A stretch of DNA of 64,000 nt, taken from the NCBI RefSeq assembly GCF_009708175.1, contig NZ_WMBB01000001.1:310001-374000 (forward strand). Direction: 5' to 3'. The notes beneath the pieces are model-generated. The model was not told the origin of the DNA. It saw only the letters and a list, made by a program, of their open reading frames with translations, and ran no database searches. Positions 55,178-63,222 of this stretch are shown in pieces (position 1 is the stretch's first letter; every line of letters starts with the position of its first letter). This stretch comes from Nocardia aurantiaca. GTDB taxonomy: Bacteria > Actinomycetota > Actinomycetes > Mycobacteriales > Mycobacteriaceae. Made by a program: the position numbers and the translations under genes.

Positions 55178-56092
55178 GTGGCAGTGCAGCGATACCACAA
55201 TGAAAGCCCGCTTGCGCATCCCTGGCGAAACCTGCGCCTGGGCCGGCGTTATCTGACGCTGGAGCATTACTTCGGGGCGGTGCCCCCGATTCGATTGTGG
55301 TGGCGTGCGAGGTTCGGCGGTTCGCGTGCCCTCCCCGATTTCACATGTGTGGGCGTGCTCGAGAGCGGAACCACCGATCTGGCCGCGTATCTCATGCAGC
55401 ATCCCAGCATTGTCGCGCCGCTGACCAAGGAGATCGGTCATGGTTTTCCGGTCGGCTGGGGCCCGTATCTCCCGACCGAACGGGAGAAGGCGGCGGTGGC
55501 CGAGCGCACCGGCCGGGCGCTGGTCGGGCATTTCGATCCGCTGCTGCACGACGTGCCGTTGATCGACAATCTGCGCGAGTCCAATCCGGGCGCGAAAGTC
55601 GTTCTCATGCCGCGTGATCCGGTGCGGCGGGCGTATTCGCACTACAAGTGGGATCTGTTTCTCAGCGGTCGAGACGGTTTGCGCACCGGGCGTTACGGCG
55701 AGAGCTTCGCCGAGTACGTGTCAGTGGCGCTGAGGGCCTTCCCGGGTCCGCCGCCGCCGACCATGTTGCCGACCATGCCGATGCTGGCGGCCGGCATCTA
55801 CGTGAACTCGGTGCGGCGCCGGCTGGATACGTATGGCCGGGAGAATGTGCACCTGGTCGTGGCCGAGGACTTCTTCGCCGACGTGTCCGAGACGGTGTGC
55901 GGCATTCACGAGTTCTTGGGCCTGCCCGCCATCGGGCCGAGGTTGCGCGCGCACGTGCTCAACCGCAATCCGCTGGAGTTCCCGCTGGCCGAGGCCGAGT
56001 CGCTGGCCCGGCTGCGCGAGTTCTACCGCCCGTACAACGAGCGCCTGTACGAGTTGCTGGACCGCGATCTGGGCTGGAACAGCCCGGCCTGA
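55178..56092 (+). CDS. Sulfotransferase-like protein with altered PAPS site
   Basis: A 304-residue protein with the P-loop-like sulfotransferase fold. The 3'-phosphate-binding region is good (VVLMPRDPVRRAYSHYKWDL, with the Arg and Ser expected). The 5'-phosphosulfate loop, normally PKSGTT, reads VLESGTT: Glu62 replaces the Lys needed for PAPS binding and catalysis. The C-terminal part (FYRPYNERLYELLDRDLGW) is typical of bacterial family members that sulfate glycolipids or other envelope molecules. The GTG at 55178 is the only sensible start but has a poor ribosome binding site. The enzyme may be inactive or use another donor mode. Confidence 0.75.
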   Translation: MAVQRYHNESPLAHPWRNLRLGRRYLTLEHYFGAVPPIRLWWRARFGGSRALPDFTCVGVLESGTTDLAAYLMQHPSIVAPLTKEIGHGFPVGWGPYLPTEREKAAVAERTGRALVGHFDPLLHDVPLIDNLRESNPGAKVVLMPRDPVRRAYSHYKWDLFLSGRDGLRTGRYGESFAEYVSVALRAFPGPPPPTMLPTMPMLAAGIYVNSVRRRLDTYGRENVHLVVAEDFFADVSETVCGIHEFLGLPAIGPRLRAHVLNRNPLEFPLAEAESLARLREFYRPYNERLYELLDRDLGWNSPA

Positions 56093-56255
56093 TCGCCGTC
56101 GGGTCCGCTCCCGGTGCGGGCTCTGACCTGCCCGGGAGCGGTTCTGACAGAAACACGTTTCAGTTTTTTTCCGAAAGTGCCACGCGATGAACTGGACGAC
56201 CGATACTGTTCGCCCGGACCGCATACGAAGCGGCTGGTACCGAGGGAGAGACGAC

Positions 56256-56666
56256 ATGACCGTGTCCGTGAACAAGCGCATCGCCCGGCGGGCTGGGATC
56301 GGCCTCACCGCCGTGGCCGCGATGGCCTGTTCCGTGGGCCTGACCGCATCCACCGCCTCGGCCGTGCCTACGGGCCTGTCGGTCAACGCCCGCAATATCT
56401 ACATGGGCTGCGTCTACCAGATCACCGCCACGTACGACAGCTGGTTCCAGGCCTGGTTCTACGACAACGGCCTGGTCATCGCCGGCAGCCCGATCAGCCC
56501 GAGCAATGGGCAGGCCACCATTCAGTGGACCCCGCACAGCGCGGGCACCCACACCCTGTCCACCCTGCAGGGGTCGGCCTGGGAGCTGAAGGTGAACGTC
56601 CTCGAACCCACCCTGACCGGCAGCGCGACCTGCGGTGCGAGCCCGCTGGGCTTCCTGGGCTCGTAG
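56256..56666 (+). CDS. Small secreted protein, Ig-like beta fold likely
   Basis: 136 residues. Signal peptide from residue 1 to about 36 (MTVSVNKRIARRAGIGLTAV, hydrophobic core, ASAVP cleavage). The mature 100 residues have two cysteines (MGCVYQ and ATCGAS) that could form a disulfide and a beta-strand pattern ending HTLSTLQGSAWELKVNVLEP, as in Ig-like repeats. No function recognised. AGGGAGAG lies eight bases upstream of the ATG. It converges on the CPBP gene with a shared hairpin between them. Confidence 0.75.
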   Translation: MTVSVNKRIARRAGIGLTAVAAMACSVGLTASTASAVPTGLSVNARNIYMGCVYQITATYDSWFQAWFYDNGLVIAGSPISPSNGQATIQWTPHSAGTHTLSTLQGSAWELKVNVLEPTLTGSATCGASPLGFLGS

Positions 56667-56707
56667 AAGACTCGGTTCGGTGTGGCCTGACCCGCCGAAC
56701 CGTCCCC

Positions 56708-56750
56708 GGGCCGACTGACCATAATCCTCTGTTCCCAGGTCAGTCGGCCC
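56708..56750. terminator. Bidirectional hairpin between converging genes
   Basis: GGGCCGACTGACC (56708-56720) pairs perfectly with GGTCAGTCGGCCC (56738-56750) across a 17-base loop. Confidence 0.75.
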
Positions 56751-56772
56751 CCTCTGCGTTCGCGGGGGTTGA

Positions 56773-57537
56773 TCAGTGCACGGTCACGTGCCAGACGACG
56801 GCCGCGGCGAGTGCGCCGGCTCCGTTCACCGCCCAGTGCAGTGCGATGGGCGCGAGCAGGCTGCCGCTGCGTCGTCGCAGCCAGGTGAAGACCACGCCCG
56901 CCCCGGCGGTCGCGACGACAGCTAGCCCGATGCCGAGGATCTGCCCGGCCGGGCCGCCCCCGAGGAATCCGGTCAGTCCCTTGTTGCCGCTGGTCAAGCC
57001 CAGCGATGAGGCGATGTGCCAGAGCCCGAACAACATTGATCCGGCCGCGAAGACGCCGCGCGCCCCGACCGCCCGGTCCAAGGTGCCGTGCAGCACGCCG
57101 CGGAAGGCGAGTTCCTCGGGGATCGCCGTCTGGAGCGGGATCACGATCATCGACGCGATGAGCGCTCCCGACACCGCGGCGTAGCGGTCGTTGAGGAAGA
57201 AGGGCCGGGTGATGGGCAGCGCCGCGCCGATGACGACGGCCGCGAGCACCACGCCCACCGCGGCCAGCGCCCACAGCGACCCGCGCCGCCACTGCCGCGG
57301 TGAGAGGCCGAGGTCTTCCCAGCCGAGCCCGCGGCGCCGCACCAACGCCACCAGCACTATCGCGGCAATCGGCACCGAGAGGATGCTGGCCCACTTGTCG
57401 GTGAAGTGCGCGATGAGGTTCGTGCAGATCAGAACGATGACAACGACCGCTACGTCCACGTAGGCGTGCAGTTTGTGGCCGGGCAGGGTGGGCGGATCAG
57501 GGAGCACCGCGACCGCGCCGTTATCGTTTCGCGACAT
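56773..57537 (-). CDS. CPBP-family intramembrane metalloprotease
   Basis: A 254-residue membrane protein with about eight hydrophobic segments. The three active-site motifs of the CPBP (Abi/CAAX protease) family are intact: EELAFRG, FGLWH and HWAVN, supplying the Glu and His residues for metal-dependent catalysis. Roles in the family range from processing of membrane-bound peptides to bacteriocin immunity. Substrate unknown. The N terminus (MSRNDNGAVAVLPDPP) is soluble. Confidence 0.88.
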   Translation of the reverse strand: MSRNDNGAVAVLPDPPTLPGHKLHAYVDVAVVVIVLICTNLIAHFTDKWASILSVPIAAIVLVALVRRRGLGWEDLGLSPRQWRRGSLWALAAVGVVLAAVVIGAALPITRPFFLNDRYAAVSGALIASMIVIPLQTAIPEELAFRGVLHGTLDRAVGARGVFAAGSMLFGLWHIASSLGLTSGNKGLTGFLGGGPAGQILGIGLAVVATAGAGVVFTWLRRRSGSLLAPIALHWAVNGAGALAAAVVWHVTVH

Positions 57538-57583
57538 CCCGGCCAGTCTACGAGCGGATGCTTCGAACGGCCTTCGAATGTGG

Positions 57584-58552
57584 TCAATCCCGCTGCGTGG
57601 AATATTTCGCGCCCGCAGCTCGCCCGCTCGCCCAGCCCTCGGGATCGTCCCAGGCCTGCAGCGTGCGCGCGGTCTCGAAGCGGCGCGGCTCCCGGGTGAT
57701 CGGGTCGGTGAATTCCAGCGCCGAGGCCAGCAGTTGCAGCGGCCGGGTGTAGTCGTCGACAGGCTTGTCGGTGAGTTCCGGATAGAAGTCGTCGCCCAGG
57801 ATCGGGATTCCGAGGCCGTTCATGTGCAGCCGGATCTGATGTGTGCGCCCGGTCCGCGGCCGCAGCCGGTAACGACCCGATTCGTCCCGCTGCTCGACCA
57901 ATTCGACGAGGGTCTCGGCATTGGGCTCGCCCTCGGTCTCGTAGGCGCGCAGCACGTGCCGCTCCTTGACGATCCGGCTGATGACCGTGCGCGGCAGCTC
58001 GAGTTCCGGATCGACGCGGGCGATGGCCTCGTACTCCTTGTGTACCAGCCGCTTGTGGAACATGGTCTGATACGCCCCGCGCCGAGCCGGATTCACGATG
58101 AACAGCACCAGTCCGGCGGTGGCCCGGTCGAGCCGGTGCGCGGGCACCAGATCAGGCAGGTCCAGGTCGCGGCGCAGTTTCACCAGGGCGGTCTGCAGAA
58201 TGTGCTGCCCGCGCGGGATCGTCGACAGGAAGTGCGGCTTGTCGATCACCAGGATGTCGTCGTCGCGGTGGACGATGCCGATCGGAAAGGGGACCTCGGT
58301 CTCGTCCGGCAGATCGCGGTGGAACCACACCGCGCCGCCGGGCATATAGGGCGTGTCCAGGGCGATCGGGCCGTCCAGGTCGACGATGCCGCCCGCGCGC
58401 AGCAGTTCGTCGATGCGTTCGGGGCGCACGCGGGGCAACCGTTCCACGAGGTGGTCGCGGACGGTCGCCCAGTCGCCCTCCTCGGGTAGTCGCAACCGGG
58501 CCGGATCCAGTCCGTGCCGCTTCGGTAACGGCGGTTGCTGCCTGCGTCTCAC
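57584..58552 (-). CDS. RluA-family RNA pseudouridine synthase
   Basis: A 322-residue enzyme that isomerises uridine in rRNA or tRNA. The catalytic motif is HRLDRATAGL with Asp142. Further family landmarks are GIVHRDDDILVIDKP and RTGRTHQIRLHMNGLGIPILGD. The first 60 residues resemble an S4-like domain (VRPERIDELLRAGGIVDLDG). The GTG at 58552 is preferred; the frame is open further upstream, but that part lacks any family similarity and crosses the neighbouring gene promoter. It is divergent from the DUF4190-like gene. The exact target uridine cannot be read from sequence. Confidence 0.9.
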   Translation of the reverse strand: MRRRQQPPLPKRHGLDPARLRLPEEGDWATVRDHLVERLPRVRPERIDELLRAGGIVDLDGPIALDTPYMPGGAVWFHRDLPDETEVPFPIGIVHRDDDILVIDKPHFLSTIPRGQHILQTALVKLRRDLDLPDLVPAHRLDRATAGLVLFIVNPARRGAYQTMFHKRLVHKEYEAIARVDPELELPRTVISRIVKERHVLRAYETEGEPNAETLVELVEQRDESGRYRLRPRTGRTHQIRLHMNGLGIPILGDDFYPELTDKPVDDYTRPLQLLASALEFTDPITREPRRFETARTLQAWDDPEGWASGRAAGAKYSTQRD

Positions 58553-58646
58553 TCGCCAAACCCTAGTCCCCGAGTTTGTCCGGATCAGGGGGTACGGTTG
58601 GCCAACGCCCGGAATGTCTGGGTCCGAACGAGTGATCGGGGGTCTC

Positions 58647-59492
58647 GTGTATCCGAATGACCAACAGCCCCAAGGCATGCCGGGTCAGCCCGGTCCGGCC
58701 GAGTACGGTTACGCGCCCCAGCCCGGTCAACCGGACTACGGTCAGGCGGCTCAGCCCGCCTATGGTCAGCCGGGCCAGTGGGACTACGGCCGGGCCGGCC
58801 AGCCCGGGTATCCGCCCGGTTACCAGCCGATGCCACCCGGCTATCCCATGGCGCCGCCGCCTCCGCAGAGCACCAATGGGTTGGCCATCGCCGCCCTGAT
58901 CCTCGGCCTGCTCGGCGCCTGCCTGCTCGCCGTCCCGTTCGGCATCATCGCGCTGACCCAGATCAAGCAGCGCAATCAGAACGGCAAGGGGCTGGCGATC
59001 GGCGGCCTGATCGCCTCCGGCGTATGGGCCCTGATCGTCGTCATCCTGTTCGTCGTGGGCGCGGTGAACGGCTCGGATACCTCGGCGTCGCAGGACAATA
59101 CGACCCGCACGGCAGCCCTGCCGGATTCTCCGACCTCCATCTCCGTCGACGAGGTGAAGACCGGCGACTGCCTGCAGACGGTCGAGGAGAACAACCATAT
59201 CCGCAAGGTGACCGTGCTGCCGTGCGATTCCCCGCACGACGCCGAGGTGATCACCCAGGTCCATCTGACCGGTTCCTGGCCGGGCTCGCTGGACGCCTCG
59301 TTCAAGAAGGCCAATGACGCCTGCCTCGACGAGATCGACAAGCAGTTGAGCAAGAGTTCGATGTACGACCAGCTCGAGACCTTCATCCTGTACCCGGCCA
59401 ACGAGACCCAGTGGAACAAGCTCAACGGCCGCGCGACCTGCATGGTCCATGACGCGAACGGTAAGAAGCTGACCGCGAAAGTGCCGCGCTGA
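58647..59492 (+). CDS. DUF4190/septum-formation-like membrane protein
   Basis: A 281-residue protein. The N-terminal 75 residues are Pro/Gln/Tyr/Gly repeats (QPGQPDYGQAAQPAYGQPG). Two membrane segments follow (GLAIAALILGLLGACLLAVPFGIIAL and LIASGVWALIVVILFVVGAV), as in DUF4190. The remaining 140 residues are extracytoplasmic and resemble the septum-formation domain, with cysteines in GDCLQ, LPCDSPH, NDACLD and ATCMV for two disulfides. Proteins of this type are common in actinobacterial envelopes; their function is unclear. The GTG at 58647 is chosen for the G-rich sequence just upstream; the ATG at 58614 is an alternative. Confidence 0.8.
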   Translation: MYPNDQQPQGMPGQPGPAEYGYAPQPGQPDYGQAAQPAYGQPGQWDYGRAGQPGYPPGYQPMPPGYPMAPPPPQSTNGLAIAALILGLLGACLLAVPFGIIALTQIKQRNQNGKGLAIGGLIASGVWALIVVILFVVGAVNGSDTSASQDNTTRTAALPDSPTSISVDEVKTGDCLQTVEENNHIRKVTVLPCDSPHDAEVITQVHLTGSWPGSLDASFKKANDACLDEIDKQLSKSSMYDQLETFILYPANETQWNKLNGRATCMVHDANGKKLTAKVPR

Positions 59493-59803
59493 TCGACGGC
59501 ATGGCCGTTCGGTGAAAGTCGGCCGCGCCGATCTTTTCGGTGCTGACGGAAGCGCCGGAGCGAATGAAGGTGGAGGCGGACCGAAGGCGGTCGAGCTCGA
59601 CCGCCCACGGCGCGAGGCGCACGCCATCGAACCGGGCCCGGCGGCAGCCGACGCGGACGGACCAGATGTGAAAGCGCGGGCGTGACGGCCGCGAGAGGCC
59701 GTGGCGCGCAAGGAGTTTCTCGCGGGTGCCGGCCATCGTGGCTCAGGTGCTGTCCCCGGCCGTCGCCTACGTGCTACTGGTCTCGGTCCCTCCGGGTGAA
59801 TTG
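59493..59803. other. Gap before the siderophore region
   Basis: 311 bases lying 3' of both flanking genes. I see no gene, no RNA and no convincing terminator. It separates the housekeeping-like genes from the siderophore region. Confidence 0.4.
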
Positions 59804-60268
59804 TCAGAGACCGCAGGGCAGCATGGCGACGCTCGCCACGGTGCACTCACCGTCGCGGGACAGCTTCCAGGTGCCGTCGATCAGCTTCCAGGTCAGCGGG
59901 AAAATGAACGGGTCGAACCCGTCCACGGCCGTCTGGAGGGTGGCCGAGAGGGTGTCGCCGTCCTCGGTGACCGGTGCCAGGATGGTCCAGCGGAAGCTCG
60001 GCGGGGCGGCGTTCATGGCGGTGCCGACCTGGTCCAGCAGCGGCAGTCCGGCCTCGCCGGCCTCGAGTTCGGCGGCGCGGGTGGTGGCCGGAGCGCCGGT
60101 GTTCAGGGCGGTCTGCAGCTTGGCCTTCAAGTCGCCGGTGCTCGGCGCGGTGGTGCGCACGGGAGCGAAAGCCGGTGTGGCCGTGGCGGTCACCGCGCTG
60201 ACGCCGGTTCCGGCGAGCAGGGCGGCGGCGGTGAGGGCGGCGCCGAGGAGGCGCGAAGTCGGGGGCAT
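59804..60268 (-). CDS. Secreted Mtb12-like low-molecular-weight protein
   Basis: 154 residues from the ATG at 60268. A signal peptide (MPPTSRLLGAALTAAALLAG, cleavage near VSA) precedes a mature domain whose pattern DLKAKLQTALN..PPSFRWTILAPVTEDGDTLSATL..FPLTWKLIDGTWKLSRDGEC resembles the mycobacterial Mtb12/CFP-2 antigens and related NTF2-like secreted proteins. The frame runs on to 60322, but that would place the start within the iron-box region and mask the signal peptide. It is divergent from the lysine hydroxylase and shares the promoter region with iron-box-like sites, so iron control is likely. A role in siderophore or iron handling is inference. Confidence 0.72.
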   Translation of the reverse strand: MPPTSRLLGAALTAAALLAGTGVSAVTATATPAFAPVRTTAPSTGDLKAKLQTALNTGAPATTRAAELEAGEAGLPLLDQVGTAMNAAPPSFRWTILAPVTEDGDTLSATLQTAVDGFDPFIFPLTWKLIDGTWKLSRDGECTVASVAMLPCGL

Positions 60269-60324
60269 CGTTTTCTGTCCAATCGTTTTCGTCGCGAGCG
60301 CTTCGCAAGCGCCGCCCAGCAATA

Positions 60325-60348
60325 TAAGGTAAGCCTACGCAAACCTAA
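60325..60348. promoter_or_regulatory. Two overlapping IdeR/DtxR-like iron boxes
   Basis: TAAGGTAAGCCTACGCAAA (60325-60343) agrees at 14 of 19 positions with the consensus TTAGGTTAGCCTAACCTAA by my count. A second register five bases on (60330-60348) agrees at 13 of 19. They lie between the divergent Mtb12-like and lysine-hydroxylase genes, where a ferrous-iron-loaded repressor would block both. Confidence 0.7.
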
Positions 60349-60380
60349 AGTGGTTGGTGGGTTGTGCGAGGCAGGCGACG

Positions 60381-61700
60381 GTGAGCAACTGGGACGGAGA
60401 ACCGGTGGAAGCACTTCTGGTGGTCGGAGCGGGGCCGAAAGCCCTGGCGGTAGCGGCCAAGTCGCATGTGCTGCGAGAACTCGGCCTGCCCGCACCGCGG
60501 GTGACCGTGGTCGAGGCGCGGACAGTCGGCGGTAACTGGCTGCCCACCGGAGGCTGGACCGACGGCCGCCACCGCCTGGGCACCAGCCCGGAAAAGGATG
60601 TCGGCTTCCCCTACCGCTCCACCTGGGCCCGCGGCCGCAACCGCCAGATCGACCAGGGCATGCGCGCCTTCAGCTGGACCGCCTTCCTCATCGAACATGG
60701 CACCTACGCCGAGTGGATCGACCGCGGCCGGCCCAGCCCACAGCATCACGTGTGGGCCAGGTACCTGCAGTGGGTGGCCCGCCGCATCGATCTGGATCTG
60801 ATCCAGGGCGCCGTGACCGGCATCGCCGCCGCGGCCGACGGCTGGCTGGTCTCGGTCGCCGATGCCGATGGTCGGACCGACGAGATCGGTTGCGACGCCG
60901 TCATGATCACCGGACCCGGCCGCAGTGACCGCGCCTTGGCCGAGCATCCCAGGGTGCTCAGCATCTGCGAGTTCTGGGAGCTGGCGGGCCGCCGCGAGTT
61001 GCCGCCGTCCTCCCGCGTCGCGGTGATCGGCGGCGGCGAGACCGCGGGCTCGGCGCTGGACGAACTGGTGCGCCACGAGATGCTCACCGTGTCGGTGATC
61101 TCGCCCGAGGCCACGCTGTACACGCGCGGCGAGAGCTATTTCGAGAACTCGCTGTACAGCGATCCGACCAAGTGGGCCGGTCTGGGCATGGCCGAGCGTC
61201 GTGATGTCATCCGCCGTACCGACCGCGGGGTGTTCTCGGTGCGCGTGCAGGAAAGTCTGGTGGGCGACAACCGGGTTCACCACCTGCAGGGCCGCGTCGT
61301 GAGCCTCGCCGACCAGGACGACCGGGTCGCCCTGACGCTGCGCAATGACCAGCGCGCCGATCGGGTGCACACCTTCGATCTGGTGGTGGACGCCACCGGC
61401 GGGCAGCCGCTGTGGTTCCTCGACCTATTCGAATCCACCGCAACCGATCTGCTCGAACTGGCCGTCGGCGGTCCGCTCGAGCAGTCCCGCATCGAGGCGG
61501 CCATCGGCTACGACCTGGCGGTGTCCGGGCTGGACGCCAAGCTGTACCTGCCGAATATGGCCGCCATGGCGCAGGGCCCGGGCTTCCCGAATCTCAGCTG
61601 CCTGGGCGAGCTATCGGACCGGATCCTGCAACCGGCGCTGAATCCGGCCGCGTGCTATCGGATCTCGGGCAGGTCCGCCGCGGTGCGGGGCAGCGCGTAG
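60381..61700 (+). CDS. nbtG: Lysine N6-hydroxylase of nocobactin/mycobactin type
   Basis: A 439-residue flavoprotein predicted to hydroxylate the side-chain amino group of lysine, giving the hydroxamate that binds iron. The FAD motif LLVVGAGPKALAVAAKS lies about 12-28, the NADPH motif VAVIGGGETAGSALDEL about 213-229, and the substrate-side segment DLVVDATGGQPLWFLDLF is present as in MbtG. The GTG at 60381 is chosen for the GAGGCAGG just upstream; a TTG at 60354 would lie next to the iron boxes. The 3' end overlaps the converging acyltransferase by 46 bases. Iron repression is expected from the upstream sites. The symbol rests on similarity to the nocobactin NA pathway. Confidence 0.85.
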   Translation: MSNWDGEPVEALLVVGAGPKALAVAAKSHVLRELGLPAPRVTVVEARTVGGNWLPTGGWTDGRHRLGTSPEKDVGFPYRSTWARGRNRQIDQGMRAFSWTAFLIEHGTYAEWIDRGRPSPQHHVWARYLQWVARRIDLDLIQGAVTGIAAAADGWLVSVADADGRTDEIGCDAVMITGPGRSDRALAEHPRVLSICEFWELAGRRELPPSSRVAVIGGGETAGSALDELVRHEMLTVSVISPEATLYTRGESYFENSLYSDPTKWAGLGMAERRDVIRRTDRGVFSVRVQESLVGDNRVHHLQGRVVSLADQDDRVALTLRNDQRADRVHTFDLVVDATGGQPLWFLDLFESTATDLLELAVGGPLEQSRIEAAIGYDLAVSGLDAKLYLPNMAAMAQGPGFPNLSCLGELSDRILQPALNPAACYRISGRSAAVRGSA

Positions 61701-62311
61701 AGCGCGATCCGACGGTCCGGCCGAATGTCGAAGTCGCCCAGATGCCGCCACCCGATCTTCTCCAACGCTTTGCGCATGGAGGCATTGCGATGATCGGGTT
61801 CGCACAGCAGCCGGCGGCATTCGGGTTCGGCCGCCAGGATGGCCTGCCCCAGCAGTCGCATCCAGCCCGAGATGATGCCGCGGCCCAGCAGATTCGTGTC
61901 CGCGGTGGCGATGTGGAAGCCCATGTCGCGGGCGTCGGCGTCGTAGAGGCGCGCGATCTCGTCCTTGGCGGGACGGTACAACTCCACGTAGGCCACCTCG
62001 CGGGTGCCCCAATCGGGCCGGTCCAGGGCGGCGAAGTCGTATTCGAGAAGGCAAGGGCGCGAGAAGGTTCCGTTCAGCTGCGCCCCGCAGTCGGCCCGGC
62101 GGCGGTCGATGTCCCAGGCCTGCTCCCAGGTGTCGAGCAGGTGCGGCCGGTGCATCCACTCGGTGATGGTCTCAGGATCGCGGGAGTCGACGTCCACCAG
62201 CCGCAGCCTGAACGGTGCGGCGAACTCGGGCACGACCGGTGCGGGCGCGCGGCGGATGTGGTCGGGAAGGTCCGTGAGTTCGCGCGTGAGGACGTAGGTC
62301 GTCCGGTTCAT
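61655..62311 (-). CDS. Siderophore lysine N-acyltransferase (MbtK/IucB-like)
   Basis: A 218-residue GNAT-fold enzyme predicted to transfer an acyl chain to the hydroxylated lysine of the siderophore. Typical features are FRLRLVDVDSRDPETITEWMHRPHLLDTWEQAWDI, where His and Trp residues match the MbtK/IucB/RhbD group, LLEYDFAALDRP, and the acetyl-CoA/acyl-binding strand-helix region MGFHIATADTNLLGRGIISGWMRLLGQAIL. The ATG at 62311 is preferred; an in-frame GTG at 62347 would start only ten bases from the iron box. It converges and overlaps with the lysine hydroxylase and is divergent from the thioesterase, all consistent with one iron-controlled pathway. Confidence 0.85.
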   Translation of the reverse strand: MNRTTYVLTRELTDLPDHIRRAPAPVVPEFAAPFRLRLVDVDSRDPETITEWMHRPHLLDTWEQAWDIDRRRADCGAQLNGTFSRPCLLEYDFAALDRPDWGTREVAYVELYRPAKDEIARLYDADARDMGFHIATADTNLLGRGIISGWMRLLGQAILAAEPECRRLLCEPDHRNASMRKALEKIGWRHLGDFDIRPDRRIALYALPRTAADLPEIR

Positions 62312-62356
62312 CGCTGTGGCGCTCCGTTCCTCGGTTAGCTCGATCACTCTGTTTTG

Positions 62357-62375
62357 TAAGGCTAGCCTATACTAA
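62357..62375. promoter_or_regulatory. IdeR/DtxR-like iron box
   Basis: TAAGGCTAGCCTATACTAA matches the consensus TTAGGTTAGCCTAACCTAA at 15 of 19 positions by my count. It sits between the divergent acyltransferase and thioesterase genes and should repress both when iron is plentiful. Confidence 0.78.
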
Positions 62376-62460
62376 GTAAGCGGTGCTACGGTTGCTCGCA
62401 CATCGCAAGGGGGACAAGCGGAACCGACGCCGAATGCGGTCGGGCAGTTGTGTAGGAGAG

Positions 62461-63222
62461 ATGCGGAAAATGCCACGGAAACTCGGCTGGATCAGGCAAT
62501 TTCAGGCCCCGAGTGCGGAATCCGCGACACCGCTGCTGGTTTTCCCGCACGCCGGTGCGGGCGCTTCGGCCTATCGGGACTTGGCCAAGCGGCTGGCCGC
62601 CGAATTCGATGTCGTGGTGTTCCAGTACCCGGGCCGTCAGGATCGGATACGCGAGTCCGCCGCCGAGAGTTTGCCGGAGCTCGCCGCCGGAGCCTTCGCC
62701 GAATTCCGGGAATCGACGCACGAGACCGGCGCTCCGCTCACGATTTTCGGGCACAGCATGGGTGCGGTCGTCGGCTTCGAATTCGCCCGCCTGGCCGAGG
62801 CCGCGGGCCTGAGCGTACGGCGGCTGGTGGCCTCCTCCGCCGCCGCGCCCGCGCGGATCGCCGCGCTGCCGGGGCACCCCACCGAGGACGAGGCCCTGCT
62901 CGACCACATGTCGGCGCTCAACGGCACCGGCGCGGAGGTCATGGGCAGTCGTGACGTCCTGCGCATGTCGCTGCCGGTCATGAAGGCCGATTACCGAGCC
63001 TTCGACGCGTATTCCTGCACCGGCGATACCGCCGTGGACGCGCCGATCCTGGTGCTGGCCGGCGACGAGGACGAATTCGTCGCGCCGCGCGATCTGCGCG
63101 CATGGGAAAGCCACAGCCGCAACGGAATTCGGGTAATACTCTTCCCAGGCGGGCATTTCTATCTCAACGACCACGTCGACGGTGTCGCCGAACTGCTCGC
63201 CGAGCAGAGCATCGTCGCATGA
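62461..63222 (+). CDS. Type II thioesterase of the siderophore assembly line
   Basis: A 253-residue alpha/beta-hydrolase that probably removes wrong or stalled acyl groups from carrier proteins. Landmarks: LLVFPHAGAGASAYRDLAKRL, the nucleophile elbow IFGHSMGAVVGFE, the acid ILVLAGDEDEFV and the catalytic His in FPGGHFYLND. Starts are uncertain: ATG at 62461 directly follows AGGAGAG, and ATG at 62470 has better spacing; a start at 62383 would lie next to the iron box. The stop overlaps the ketosynthase start (ATGA), so both are translated together. In nocobactin clusters a thioesterase precedes the polyketide genes, as here. Confidence 0.88.
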   Translation: MRKMPRKLGWIRQFQAPSAESATPLLVFPHAGAGASAYRDLAKRLAAEFDVVVFQYPGRQDRIRESAAESLPELAAGAFAEFRESTHETGAPLTIFGHSMGAVVGFEFARLAEAAGLSVRRLVASSAAAPARIAALPGHPTEDEALLDHMSALNGTGAEVMGSRDVLRMSLPVMKADYRAFDAYSCTGDTAVDAPILVLAGDEDEFVAPRDLRAWESHSRNGIRVILFPGGHFYLNDHVDGVAELLAEQSIVA

